From Anopheles merus (lineage: Eukaryota; Arthropoda; Insecta; Diptera; Culicidae), in the NCBI RefSeq assembly GCF_017562075.2, contig NC_054083.1, positions 44,246,269 to 44,310,268 of the forward strand: 64,000 nucleotides of DNA, given 5' to 3'. Below the pieces are notes generated by a model that was not told the origin of the DNA, did not search any database, and saw only the letters and a list, made by a program, of their open reading frames with translations. Below, one piece after another: positions 50,393-64,000 of this stretch; position 1 is the first letter of the stretch; every line of letters begins with the position of its first letter. Made by a program: the position numbers and the translations under genes.

Positions 50393-50419
50393 CACCGGCG
50401 CTAACGAGAAGCGCCGGTG
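50393..50419. other. Perfect GC-rich hairpin, 9-bp stem
   Basis: CACCGGCGC (50393-50401), loop TAACGAGAA, GCGCCGGTG (50411-50419). The stem is perfect and strongly GC-rich within the nemo intron. Its function is unknown. It may be chance. Confidence 0.85.
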
Positions 50420-53400
50420 GTTTAATATTAAAACAAAATTCCTTACATTAACGAAAATCGCGTGCAATGGCATTTCCGACCGGAGGCCGGACGACGTTAT
50501 GGTCGTTTTCTGGTCCTTTTTCTCTGGCTAGTGGCGTGAGGCTATACCACCTCCCCCCTCCCCGAAATGGCTAAGGATGTTTTATGCCCCATCCGGTTCA
50601 GCCGGATTGACGTTGATAACGAAAATAGAATCACGGCTTGCTGAGAGAGCGAAACTAGTACGGAACGGAAGGTCCGCCAATGCCGGAATGAAAAGAAAAA
50701 GAACCCCCAGTCACCCCCAATCAAACTACACCGTAGGGTCGTAGGAGGGCACTGGAGATGAGGGTGGTCCTTCATCTATACCCTCCCCTGATCGCTACAC
50801 AACATGGTCGAAAATAGAAATTAAGCATTCATGGCAAGCAAAAAGGAATCGGAAGTTTGCCATTCTTTAACCTTCATCGAAACGTGCGCGCGCGGGCGCC
50901 TTTCTTCCATGTATATATATTAGACACTTTTTTCCACAAGATGAACGATAAAGTTGGGCCAAGCTTTTTAGGCGAAGCGGTAATCGATTTGCCACCAAGT
51001 ACTCTCTGTGCGGCGGCACAAACCAACAGCTGTGTCGCTGATTTAAACGCGCGCGCGCGCCATAAGAAAAGGGTTTCAACCGTCGCTGTTTGCAAAGCAT
51101 TTGGGTGTGTTCCGATAATTATGCTCGAAAGCGCACCCGCCCGCTCGGGGAGCAACCAACTCAGCACAGCGGCACACACACACACACTCAATCGAAACCA
51201 TTAGCAAAACGGCCCCATAAATAAGCTTTCGACAGCTTTCATAAACAGCGCAACACGCGGCCAAGGGACGACTAGGAGAGGGGGGTTTTGGTAACAAAAG
51301 GCGGCATTAGACGATGTGTGAACACCGCGTGAAGGATTGGAACACACTCCAGTAGCGGAAAAGTGGAAGAAATCGGACGAACTGGGGTTCTTTTTCTACC
51401 CCAACGGCCCTGTCAATTCGTAAAAACAGCCAACGGGTGAATAGAACAAAAAAAAAACGTTATACCGTAAGACATCGGTTTTATCGGGAAATTGGTCCGT
51501 TCGACCGTCAGCCGGTGGTTGTTGATTGTGCAGACCCAATCCGACCCGGCCCGGGTTCGACCACTGCCGCCCGGTTATCAAAATGGTCTTTAAACGGACG
51601 GGCCCGCCGCTTGCACTTCAAATTCTGCTTCGAGAGGCCAAAAGTTTTAAAACCGAAAATTTATTGCGTCTCGTTACGCGTGGATGTGCTCCCGGGGGTG
51701 TGTTGTGCCTTTTGAAGTTGGTGGAGTTGGGGAAGCATTCGAACGTATGGGCAAGATATTTATGGGTTTTCCGACATGAATTATGTCACTTATGTTTAGT
51801 GTGCTGCTCCCTCCCTCGTGACTGTTTAGCGAATAACGAATCTAGGCAGAAAAGGGAGAGGTGGACTTGTTTTTCCTTTCGCTTCGAATCCTTCCGCGTA
51901 GCGTTTTCAGTAGGAAGACTACTACCAACACGTTCTTTAAACTCCGTACGGGGAACTTTAATTAAAATTCCAAAATCAAACGAAAACATCAACCAAACGT
52001 TGCATATTTTCGGGATACAACGCTGTCCCAACCTTCCAAAGCAGGGACAAACAGACCGCACACTTTTGCCTCCAGAACAGAGAGCTGCAACCGACCTCCC
52101 GAATTTCCTGAAATCGCTCAGGTACGCTCTCTCGCTGCTCAGGATAAGTTCTCTGTCCTCAGATTTGCCGGAAATTCCAACCACTCAACCCACGTAGGGA
52201 CCCCGCCCGTGTGCTCTTGGCAACTGGCGGTTCAAGGCCATCCTTCGTGTATGTGTGTGAATACGACCATCCCATCTTTGTTGTGCATGTCCTTCAGGAC
52301 ATTTCTTGCCGGGGAAATTACTTCCATCAAAATTACAATGAAGCGCTTAGAGTAGCAGCAAATTCGGCGAAACCCATTCCAGAACCTGGAATGTGCTAGG
52401 ATCAGACGACCAACGCTGCTACTACAGCTGCTGCTGCTGCTGGGGGCCATAGGAAGGACCTTTGTCATTGTCACCCGCGCACGGAAATGGACTTGGCTGC
52501 CCGGGAAGACAGCAGCTCTCACACTTTCCCACACATTGGAGCTAATGCCCAAGTTCACGTACCACAAAACCATCGTATCACCGATGACGACATAATGACG
52601 AGACCTACGCTCCACCATGCCCTCAAACAAAGCATCACCACAATGACGGGGCGCACGCGTCCGGGGAGCACTCTCTTCTTCCTTCTTCGTTGCATATGAT
52701 TGCAATCCCGAAACTCACCAAACAAAGCCAGCCAAGACGACGCGTATTATACGCGCACGCTGATTCGCTCGATATCGTGTGACACTTTATTACACCAACA
52801 ATCCCCACTATGGGGGTAATTGCGTGTGAGGGTCACGGACACGAAGCAGAGGGACCCGCCACGCGGCAGACAAAAGCGCCAGCTCAATGCCAACCAATTC
52901 GAGTTCGTATGCAGGGCGCCAACGGGCGAATACATTGTCTTTAAATATAGCTGCACTGCCTGGAGGTTGGAGCTCTTTCTTCCAATTATGTTGTTGCTGC
53001 TGCTGCTGCCAATCTTGAAGAAATGATCTTTATGAAACCGATAAGGGTGAGTCTTTAACGCGCCACTTTTGCCAATCAACCGGAGACAAAATGACGGTTC
53101 TAGCGGGACTTTTTTTCTGCACACAAGACCAAACCTAAACCTCCAATGGTATGATTTCCACACCACACCTATTTCCTATCTTAATCTTTAATCTCTTGGC
53201 CTCTCCTCTGTAGGGCCACTCTCACTCCTTCCTAGGAAACAACTGGCAGGCAAAGAATAGCATCCGAATGAGTGGAGCTGCGAAATTGCGTCACCAGAAA
53301 CCATTTTATTCCCTGCCCCGGTGCGTCCTTAGCTTTCATCACGTCCTCCGGCCCCGCTGTGGAAGTCGCAAAGAAACCTAGACCGAATGATTTCCTTGAA

Positions 53401-54480
53401 GAAGTAATTTCCACGGGTTTGCTTCACCCTTGCTCAGCAGCGTCTGCGGCTGCGGAATGGATTTCTTATGGACATCGAGGCAGCACACAAAGACGTTGTC
53501 GTCGTCGTCGTCGTTGTCGCTATTCCGTAAGCGTGTAGGCGAAGCAATTTTGCTTGCTTTCATCAGAAAGCGTTCGGAGCGTTGGAAATGACTCTGCCAG
53601 CAGGGCACGGGCGCGCAATAGTACCAAGGTCAAGCCATATCAAACCACAAGCGAGCAAACGGTCGTGAGGATTGTGTATAAAGGCAGAGCGAGCATTCTG
53701 TGCGTGGCTGTGTTAATTTTATTATCCTTAGAGGTTCGTGAGTGTGTTCCGAGGAGCAGAATGGATACACACTAAGCAGTAATAATGGGCTTCCAATCGA
53801 GATGGCACTTCGGCGCTTCTCTAATAAACTAATCGTGTACCCATTGCAACACAAGCGGAAAGATGTAGGAAAAAGACAACCTCACCAAACCGACACACAC
53901 GTACTCCGGGGGACAATTGGATTAGCTCTGACCGAAGGTCAGATTGTTTTGCCAAAGCTGTGCGCTTTCTGTGATAATCTGCAACGGGGGGGAAATTATG
54001 TTTTGTCCCTTGGAAGCCTCTAAACGCGCATAAAACGCCTGTCTTCTTGGTGGAAATTCACCTTTCTCTGTTCCTTTATTTCCATTTCAAGATGCGTGTG
54101 AAACCTCGAGTGTCGCCTGCCAGGCTGGTAATCAATTTCGCTCCGGAAAAAGCCCACCGAAGCCACGGCGACGACGACGACGACAACACCACCAACCGGT
54201 TCTCGTCTACAATGAATTAGGGAAATTTTATCGCTTTCCACTTGGGGGGATGGGAAACTTTGTCATCAAAGTGGTCAAAAACTTTGCGGCTTGTGCCCGG
54301 AACACACAGAGACACACAGAGAAACACAGAAAATGGAAAGGACCAAACTCGCACAGCGTCAGGATTGCAAGGATTAACCGTTCGTGGAAAACCGTCGCAG
54401 TCCACCGCTTTGGTAGAAGAAAAATAAAAACTCCGAGACGAAGGAAACACTTCACCTCCAACGCCGACAGACACAGACGG

Positions 54481-54720
<240 letters not shown>

Positions 54721-57700
54721 TTGGAAAAGCAAGCTTTCCTCACTCAATTTGAATTGCAAATCGGTGTAAATTTCAAAGCGAGTCGACGAGTCGATTTTTG
54801 TGCAAACTACCGCCTTGGTGTTCCCTCCACTTTTGAGGATCAGTTTTGTTTCCATCGGCCCCATTCCGTCCGAGAGCGGAAAAGTGCTTAATTGTAACAC
54901 CGTGGTGTTGCTGCTGCTGCTGCTCGGTTCTTGGCCGCAGGTTTTATACCAACATCGAGTCGGGCGACAGAAGAGCGGAAGGGCGGGTTTTACAGCGCGA
55001 AAGAAAATGGAAAATCTGACAAGACGAGTGATTCGAGTAATTAATTTTCACTCGATGTTAATTATCTTTCGACACGTCACCGTGTGCTGTTCGCCTTCAC
55101 GTCGCGTCTAGCGAGCGAGACAGAGCGAGCTAGTCAAGAGCACTAAAGTTCTATCTTTAAATACACACAAGCACCATCACTTCAAAGTAGACACATTTTA
55201 GGTAACAAATAATTTATTCACACCCCCTACACACCCACACCCCGGTTTTGGTCATCATTATGCGGCACATCGGTCGATCATACACGAAAAGCGGTCTGTA
55301 GCAGGAAAGAAAAAAAGGTGTTTAACATTTGTTTACACACACTCACACACACACACACTGTTGTGCACAGCGGGACAAGTTGTGGGGCATTAATTTTCAC
55401 CTCAGGAAAATGCATTCATCATATTGATTTTTTTTTGTTTTAACTGTTCCAAAAAGTAAAACATCTTCGCTTGGCGTGAACCAAAATAGATTGAATTCAA
55501 GCGATTTAAATCATCGCCTTTTCCCCCAAAAAAACCCTCGAACGCCTGTACAACAAGATGCACTTTTCCCCAGACCCCGATGACAGACTTATGGGCCGCA
55601 TTCCTGGGCGTGATGGCAGCACGAACCTTTTCCGGGGCTTTCCCGACCGGCCGGTGGGAAAATGGAACACACTGTTTACATGGGAGAGCCGCCAGCTGCA
55701 CTCCGATTCGGGGAAAGGGCGTTCTATTTTGCAGCGTTCAGTCAATTTCCTTTCCGCTTCCAAGCGGAAGCGCCATTGCAAGGAACATCAGCTAGGCACG
55801 GCGGCTTGGTGGTGCTTTTACAATATTGGAGAGAGTACACAGTACGGTTTGCAGAAACGATGATGCATTTTTAATTAAAATTTCATATTCAATTATTCTG
55901 CCGGAATGAGTGCTGCAAGAGCGCCGTTCGATTTTGCAGCGATCGTGCGGGCGATATTGATTTTTGCAAGTGATGGAGTCAGTGGGAAAGGAAAAGTTAC
56001 TTGGGATCACTTTTCTTACCTTTTGGCTTTAACTCGGAAAACTGCTGTCGATTCAATAGCAACTGTAAGCATTCATCCTGCTCAACATTGTAATGGAAAG
56101 TGTGCTGATAGCATAATTTTATCGGACAGGAGGAATCAGAATCAGTAGTACGATGGCTCTTAAGATGAAGAGCTTTCACTTCTTCTTACTCTCTCCTCTT
56201 TTTGCCTTCATCTTCACTTCTCAAAGATCATCATCAGGAGAAGTGTGTTAAGAAAAAAAGGCAGTTCATCTTGGTTGCACTGAACGATGAAACCCCCTTA
56301 AAGACGAGCAAACAATACACCACACACCCAGTCAACATTCCAAACAGCATTACGCACAGTTTATTTCCCTTCGAAACCATCGATAGTAGACACACATATT
56401 GGCCATGTGAGGTGTGTATGTAAAAGGGAATGGGGTATGGGCGCAGATCGCTGATTTGCATCGTGCGTATGGAACCCTTCTTACCAACTGCCTCCTCTCA
56501 CCAGTAAGTATGTGCATACACATTTTCACTATCGATGCTTACACGCGCGCGGCGCCTCTTTCTTCGCACTTTGCGATCGCTCAAATCTGCTGCTTCGTTT
56601 TATTGGGTTGTTTTTTTTTCAATCCATTTTTTGCACATCTACTTCTTGGTCGATACAACGCCAATAAAGAGAAGGGGTGATCTCCGGGATCCGGACAACT
56701 ATGTAGTCAGCGTGATGCTCCACGTGTTTTAAATCACCACGAGGAGGGTTGCTTTTTTTGCATTTGTTACGCGAACGAAATGTTTGCAAAAATGCCACGA
56801 AGAAGCAGAGCACAAAGAGCATACGGCGGAGATGGAAAGAAGTGTGTGTGTTTAAATGGAGAGATCCCCAACGCTTTGTTCAATGTATATGCTTCGTATT
56901 CCAGCTGACGCGGTTTTAGGTAATGGGTTTTTTTGCGGATTCTGCGGTTAGAGGTGTCAATGAACAGATGAACCTTGATGACACACACACAGCTCCTCTG
57001 GAAGAGATAAACGAAGGTATCCTAACTATACAGTATGTGTAAAAATTGCACTTCAGACATATGTTTTCTAATGTTAATTTTAAACGCTTTCAAACGCTGG
57101 TTCTTGGTACCTGGAAAAAGAGCATTCTTGAAAAAGCTGTTGCTCGCCCTGTACATTGCATCTTCAACAAACGGATGTACAACAACTAACAATACACACA
57201 AGAACAGTTCTCCTATTCTATCGTTTAACAGCAGCAACAATCTACCTACGTTAGCTTTTCACTATCACCGCTGACACAGACGACAGCTGTGGGGAAGGTA
57301 AGAACGCCTTGCCATAAACATCTCTCCTCCCATGGAGTGAAAAGACCCGCAAAAACCACACAAGCAAAATGACAATTTCCCCCCCGTTTGCCGGAGATTG
57401 TAGCGCGAACACGGAGAGGTTGATCCCGCATGTTTTCCGCATTTTCTTGCCAAAATTGAAATTCCACCCGTAGAGGGAAGGATTTCGGCTAACCCGCTTT
57501 TCGCAGTTCGTCGCGCTTACAATTGCTGAGATGCGGCCAGGCGACAAGCGAACGAGGCAAAGCTAAGAGAAGCTTTGCCGAGTGGAGAGCACCGCGATTG
57601 ACAACTGTTTTGCATCGCCGTGTGTATGCAGCAGCGGTGAGTGTGGGGGAAAATTTAGAGGCAACATTTGCTGCATTTTCCATAAGATAGGGTGAGGCGC

Positions 57701-60700
57701 AGAAGAGTAGAGATTGCTTGCCATTTTGCGAGACCCAAAGGGAAGATTGGATTGTGTGTGGTTGTATATGACGAGTTCTACATTTTCAGAAGATGCGGTA
57801 ATCGATTTTCCTCGCCCTTGAGCGCCACGCAAGGAATCTCAATTTCCACCATCAACATCAAGGCCACACGCTGTTGTGCTTTTTGACGTGATTTTCTCGA
57901 GCAGTTTTGATGTTTTTAACAGCTTTTTTAATGAAATAAATTAAAACAAAAAAGCCTCATAGTTTGTAGAAAGAAATCAAAACCAAAAGCAAAACAATAA
58001 TAACCTCCGAAGAACAACAGAGGCGCAAATGTTTCATAATATTTTAACAACAGCTGTGTGCCTGTGAGTGCTTGTGAAAATCCTGAACAAAAAATAATGG
58101 AAAAAGGATCATCATTATTACCATTTTTTCCAAGGAAACAAGGCGCTGTTTGTACTCTGCCGCAAGTAGTGAGTAGGCTCCCGTCTCGCACACGTACAAC
58201 TTTTACAGACTATTATTTTCCAAGCTTCGTTCATATCCAAAACCACAACCGTAACAGTTGCACCACCACAGTTGCACAGCAAAAAAAAAAGAAGATGAAA
58301 AGCAAGAGAGCAACTACAAAAATCCGGCACAAAGGATAATAATAATAACCAAATGGTGCCTGCAACAATTTGCGACCCTCCAACAACCAACACCGGATCC
58401 ACAGGTCTCCCCGCCGCCAGTTGGACTGGGCAACAAGGTTTTTACAACCAACGAGTGGTGCCTTCTTGGAGTTCTTCGAACTTCCAAACAGCAGCGCGGC
58501 CATCGTAACGAGAACCGAGCAGTGCTCGATAGAAGAAGGGTAATGTGTTTGTGTGTGTTTATGTTGGCCGTTGGAAGGAAAGACAACAAGAAGCCCAGGA
58601 AGCGCTCTGTGTGCACAGTAATACTGTTCGGCTCCAATGCCCACCAGACCAAACACGCTGAGCCCTGGACGGAGGTTATGAGAAAAAAGAACCTCAATCC
58701 TCAAGAACGGGAGAGCGGCTCATCGTGTGGTTCTAAAGTTTTGAGGCGGGTTCTACTACTACCACTGTCAATAACCTCGTCACTTTTATTTTAGCACCGA
58801 GGCTTTAGAGCCTCACTCAGTCACAAGAAGAAGAAGAACAACACAACTTCGCTCCAGCATGCCCCTGAAGGCTCACGTTCTACTGCGAGCGAACGAAATA
58901 TGCTCCGTAAATCGCTGCGGATACATATTTATGAGCTTTTCGAGTTGGAGCACCGTGGGCAGTGGTTTGCGATTGGAAGATCGGCCTTTGGTCAAGCCTC
59001 CAAATGCTGCCATTAGAGAGGCAGTTGAATAACGAAGAAAATTTGGGTCGGATTAATTCGGACTCATCTGGCAAGCACTGCTACACGTACAGAGCACCTG
59101 CAAAACTGGCTAATAAAAACGCAATAACACATGTGTTTCAACACTTTTGAAGTGCCTCTGGTACAGTAGTCGGAAAACTGGAGCACCATTTTTAATGATT
59201 TCAAAATGCAAATTCTCTTCCGGAGGTGCTGATGACCAGGGGAGAGTTCTGGCAACTTCAAACATTGATCCATTCTAAGGATGAAAAACACAACACTCGA
59301 TTCTTCCACGTCTTTCTTCATGTCTCATTTGCTCTGGAGTTCAGTTTGCAACACCAAGAACAGCTGTCTTTTTGTTTGGTTTGGGGATTTTTTCTGTTCT
59401 CTTCTCCCCTACGTGGTTAAGCCCTACGAAGACTCCGTGTGTACTCCCCGCGCTCCATCGAGTTCACAGGTTAAATCGTTAGGCTCAAAGTATATCCAAC
59501 GATGTGTCTCTGTCGTGCTCTGACCAACGCAAAACGCCCCAGCACACCCGTTTGGTCTGCTTCTGTCATCATGCAGCAGCAGCAGCAGTAGCAGCAGGTT
59601 GCACCACAATTTCGGGCATTCGTTTTCTTTGTTTTTGTGCATCAGCTTGCAGCGAGGTTCGGACGTAAATCCAAATCTCAACTCGCCGACCACCTCAGAC
59701 ATCGTCCAGGGGGTCAATAACCGCCGAACTGGTCGCATGCATACACGCAGAGAGGGAGAGATGAAAATAAGGATTGGAAACAAAGAATAAGGATTCAAAC
59801 GTCCAACAAGCACAGTTTTTGTTGCTTCCCCTTTGTATATATCCTCCTGGAGGATATCCCACTGTCGCCACGAGGATGCACCACATTCAACTGAACAAAC
59901 CGGATGCACTAAAGCACCACGGCGAAGTCACAACCAGCAGATTTTCGGGGCGTACGATGGCCAAAGTTCAAAAGTAGCAATGAATTTTCAACTGCAAGGG
60001 CATCGCACTTGTCCCCTCACGCGGAGCAGTACCGGAAGCACCCGGTGAAACCGGACGGAGCGAGTCACCAACTAATCAGAATTGCAACCCAGAGTGTGTG
60101 TGTGTGTGTTGACTGTTTGTGAATTAGTTAGCAAAGTTTATAATCACATTTTCTCGACTCGTCGAGCGAACGTGTCACAGTCGACAGGACGACGACGACG
60201 ACGAGTACGATATGGCACCGGTGCTTCGTTAGAGTTACACACCGGCACAGACACCATACCTGCTATCGCTCTTCTGACTCTGGTTTATCGAATCAACGTT
60301 GAAATTGAGGATACAGGTAACCAAACATACAGACAAAAATGAGGTATAAAAGATGCACTGTAAGGGCAGTTTGGGAATATATCCAACAGTACTGGGTGGC
60401 TGGAATGAACTTCCCGATGACACCACGGAGAGAGTATCACTGTAGGTAGCTAGCTATTAATTGGAAGGAAGATGATGATTGGTGCAGTAAACTCCAATCC
60501 AAACAGTTGGAACTCATACGCAAAGCGTGTAACAACAAGTTACAAATGCGGATTAATCGAGTTTCTGTGTAAAACACACCCGTTTATCGTATGCATTCCT
60601 AAATTCGATAAAACTAATGCAATTTCCAGTGTCATTGAACAAGGAAAGATTCATCACATTATGAGCAATTTAACCTAAATAAATAAAACATTCCATATCA

Positions 60701-63700
60701 AACACAGTTTGCTCATTAATTGCATATCCCTTTATCTCGACCAAACTGTGTTTAAACGGACACATGATTTCGACAGCAAACTCCTGACCGACCACACCTT
60801 TTCTTGATGATCTCTGCCCTGCTGCTGAAAAAAAAACATCTGCCCCATTCCGGCGTACGATTTGGCGCGCTTCTGATTGCAAATTGGCAAGGTAACGAAA
60901 ATGGGAAGCGTAAAATAAACACCCAGCACTGGGAGAGGAGGCCGCCGCCTGGCGCAAAGAGCACACAAACGTATTCAATCGAACGTCCGAGAGATGCCGC
61001 TTCTTTCTGCACTCATTTGCACGATATTTTCAAATTATGCTGTGTGTGTGTGTGTGTGTGTGCGCACGCGAAGCAACGCAAAGCACCATAATACGGTACG
61101 TGCCCGTGGCGCCAAACCGGCAGCTAAATTTATGTTATAACCTTCCGAAACCCTGCTCCACCGCGAGCGCATCTGCAGCAACAGGAGCGAGAGAGAGAGT
61201 GAGGGAGAAAAAAGGACGAGAAAATCCCGGCAGCCAACGAGCGGCTAAATGTCCTGGCGTGCGATGAAGCCGCTTTTTCGCGAGAAGGATTACGGCGGCG
61301 GTAAAAGGAAGCATTGGCGGCGAATGGTACGGGGATCTGGTGGTTATAAATTTGTTCCCGGGAATGGCGGAATCCAGGCAAACCTTTTCGCACCGACTGG
61401 GTGGTTGCCCACCACACAAACACAAACACACACACACACTACGGCTTATTGGAGCGCACGGTGTTTATCTCGAAAATCCAGCCACGGAGCTGCTGCTACT
61501 GTGGAACGTTCCTTCCCGAGAAGGCGTACTCGTCGTTCGCCCGCGTCCTGATTGATGTAATTTCAACCGAAACGCGAAACGGCGAGGAAAATTGTGCGAA
61601 TTTTCCACCAAACACACCGAACCCCGACCGTTTAGCGAGCACATTACATTATACCAGGTGGGAGAGGGGTTGCGCTGTTGCGACGGGGGAGGAATTTTGT
61701 TGGGAAGCAAATCGCTCGGCATTTGGTTTTATGACTTGGAACATCATATCCCCCTGGGAAGGGAAGTGAATCGATTTGTAATTATGAATCGTATCGAACA
61801 GCCGGAATGATTTCGGGTGAGTGAGCAATGTTTAGTATGCTTTATTCTGGGAAGCTGGGCAGGAATATTGATCGAAAACTGCACTTGCTGGATTATGGTC
61901 ACTGTAACACACCAGTGGAACCTGTCTACATGTGTAAAAGTTAAATAAATAGTGACTACAACAACGTATTTTGGTTGTAACGATTCGCGGATTGAATACT
62001 AAAATTTCTGATGTTTTCTGAATCCAATAGCTGAAATCTCAAGCTTGTTATGCCGTGCTTCGCTGGATTTATACGAATAATTTCAGTTGCTCATTGTATT
62101 TTGGGATCAAATCTGTTGTTTTAGTTCTCATATGGTTCAATATCCTTACTTCTTTCTTGACAGAAATGAATCCCCTGTGTTGTTAATTCATTAAAATCGA
62201 TTTAAATGCATTAAAACTGTAATATTTGTACTCTTTACAAATAAAAAAGCATTACTTTACGCTGTGAAGATAACACGAACAGCCTTTCTTTTCTGTATCC
62301 TCACTTGTTTCACAACCTGATGACAAATGAAGTAGCAACAACTGGCCCAACACAGCTGGTAAAGCTGCGCTGTCCTCCAGACGTACATGTGAGGTCAATC
62401 AAGATTACAGTAAGAAAAAAAAACAAATCCCCCAAACGAAAAACCGTAAAACCAACAGCAGCAGACAGACACATCGGGGCAGGTGCTCTGCTTCTTGGCA
62501 CATCTGCTGCACCTTTTACACTTTGTGTGGAGGATAGCGAAACGGAACCAAGACCGAAAGGAGCACAAAAAAAAACTGCCATCACACTAAAACAAGAAAA
62601 AACGATACAGCAACATAAACGAACCCATTCACAATCGAATGGAACAGACCGATTTGGTCTCACAGCCGCCCCTTAATCTTTCCCATAGTTGTCGTTGCCG
62701 CAGCCATTGCCGCACCATCTCCGGAAAAGCACGCGCCAAAATTGCTTCCAAAAACGCTCGGCCGGCGAAGACAGCAGCAGATACTTCCAGGTGTTTCTGC
62801 GAACGTGTATGCACAGTGCCGGCAGCAGCAGCAGCACAAGTGGCCGAGGCAATCTTGAACTGGTTTTTGGCACAAACCGACCCCTCGAGGGGATCCCGAC
62901 CGACCGGCTGTAAAACCAAAAATCGTTCGACCCTCGGCGCGGGTTTGGATATTATCTTCCGAGAAAAGGAGTTAAGGTACAAAGGACAGCCTCCTTCGAT
63001 AGCTCTTTTGTCGCACCGACCACCACTGCCAAATTACTGCGGAGGGGGAAAAAGGGATGTGCGTATAACAATCGTCAAGCAGCACAACATTGCACCTGTC
63101 GGGTGAGGAGTTACCCTTGCTGAGCCACTTCTTTCGAGCCCTGCGCGCCGCATCTCCTTTGCTATCTTGTTGCTCCAAAAAGAATGAACACAAAAAACAC
63201 GGAAAACTCCATCAAGATGCTCCACTCGCTCGCTCGCTTGCTCTGTTGTTGTCTTTCTCGGCTAAAAACACACGATAATCATAAAAGCAAATTTTCAACA
63301 CCCATTTGGAGGGATTTTAAGTGCCATCAATGTGCACACGCGCGCACCGTTTATCGAAACGAAAGGCAATAGCCAGTCAGCCGTGCTTCGAGAAGCACGA
63401 GAAGGCACCATTATGGATATGGGGCTGGTCTTTTAATTAACGAAACATTACACGCCGTGACCGTGCAGGGTTGTCTCCGCTTCATGAACAACACACAACA
63501 TACGAAGCAAGCTTTATCATCTGTTCCATCCATGCCATCTCCACACTGTTATCAAACAATTTCATCTTAATTTTTGTTTGCGTTAACGGTGGAAAGGCAA
63601 GGAAATGGTCGTGTGGTGTAGTGTGCAAACTAAACTAGAATTAATGTCACTGATCTGGTTGCACGACCATTTAAGTGTTCGTTAATGTAATCGTTAATTG

Positions 63701-63973
63701 TAATTCTCATTGTAGAAACATCAGTTTGAAGCTGTAAGTTGCCGTCGTAATTGGGGAGCGGAAATTTGGAGCTGATAACAGAAAATTTAAAATCATTCAA
63801 ACGAGCCCATCAAACGTTATGATGCTCAATATTGACCGAAATACATTACCAGGCCTGCGTTTAAACCCTAGTAAGCTTCTAAACCTAGACATCAGACACA
63901 CACAGCCTCAGGACCCAGGACCGTAGCACCAGCAAGGACCTCGCCGCACATTCTCGATCAAAAGCGAAAGTTG

Positions 63974-64000
63974 AACTCACCTGCAACGAGAAGAAAACGA
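63974..64000 (-). promoter_or_regulatory. Possible recursive splice site (AG|GTGAGT) in nemo intron
   Basis: On the minus strand a pyrimidine tract (14 of 17 bases) ends TTGCAG and is followed with no gap by GTGAGT. That is a 3' splice site abutting a 5' splice site at 63981/63980. This zero-length exon arrangement is the hallmark of recursive splice sites in long insect introns. Alternatively it is the plain donor of an exon beyond the window. Such an exon would end CAG and could not supply the TG needed for the Trp codon at 45050, so it would have to be a UTR or alternative exon. Confidence 0.45.

Noticed and set aside
51526..52197. 223-codon plus-strand open frame in the long nemo intron
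   Set aside because: No family resemblance, no splice or promoter context, and another long frame antisense to it.

Overview
The window is nuclear DNA from an insect, most likely a mosquito of the Anopheles type. The basis is a Nemo-class kinase whose protein sequence is close to the fly and mosquito forms, spliced genes with GT..AG introns of 65 bp to more than 18 kb, a eukaryotic tRNA gene with internal A and B boxes and a T-run terminator, dense dinucleotide microsatellites, and few transposable elements. Species cannot be fixed from the sequence alone. There are no operons, CRISPR arrays or prokaryotic features.

The dominant gene is nemo (Nemo-like kinase, NLK) on the minus strand. It occupies roughly 29.3 kb to beyond 64.0 kb. 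Eight coding exons were assembled by hand (45050-44921, 39300-39245, 35830-35638, 35572-35363, 35286-35098, 33874-33673, 33562-33469, 29377-29323). Every junction has GT/AG borders and matching codon phase. Together they encode about 375 residues, from just after the glycine-rich loop to the natural C-terminus. The exon with the N-terminus and ATP-binding loop lies beyond the right edge, so the first visible intron is at least 18.95 kb. The last 27 bases of the window hold a zero-length exon signature (3' splice site directly abutting a 5' splice site) that may be a recursive splice site inside this long intron. The nemo 3' UTR runs leftwards from 29322, with candidate poly(A) signals near 26.35, 23.40 and 23.15 kb.

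Left of nemo is a tRNA-Glu(TTC) gene on the plus strand (22222-22293). Further left is a second minus-strand protein gene, here called gene A. Its supported exons are 16945-16520 and 15104-14950. They join in phase into a Ser/Pro/Gly-rich, apparently disordered N-terminal region with a ten-His run. I do not recognise the protein and it continues left. Several short minus-strand ATG-plus-donor segments at 12.5, 9.8 and 1.7 kb could be alternative first exons of the same gene, but this is weak.

Repeats worth attention are two insertions of a hAT-like, MITE-sized element. Their interior is a degenerate CTCCGGA/GGAATCGG array. One lies in a nemo intron (33929-34432) with a perfect 8-bp target duplication. 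One lies in the gene A intron (15624-15924) with a 7/8 duplication. There is also a decayed tRNA-like or SINE head at 48.9 kb and a 240-bp TG tract at 54.5 kb. The rest of the window is intronic or intergenic DNA in which I see no supportable gene.
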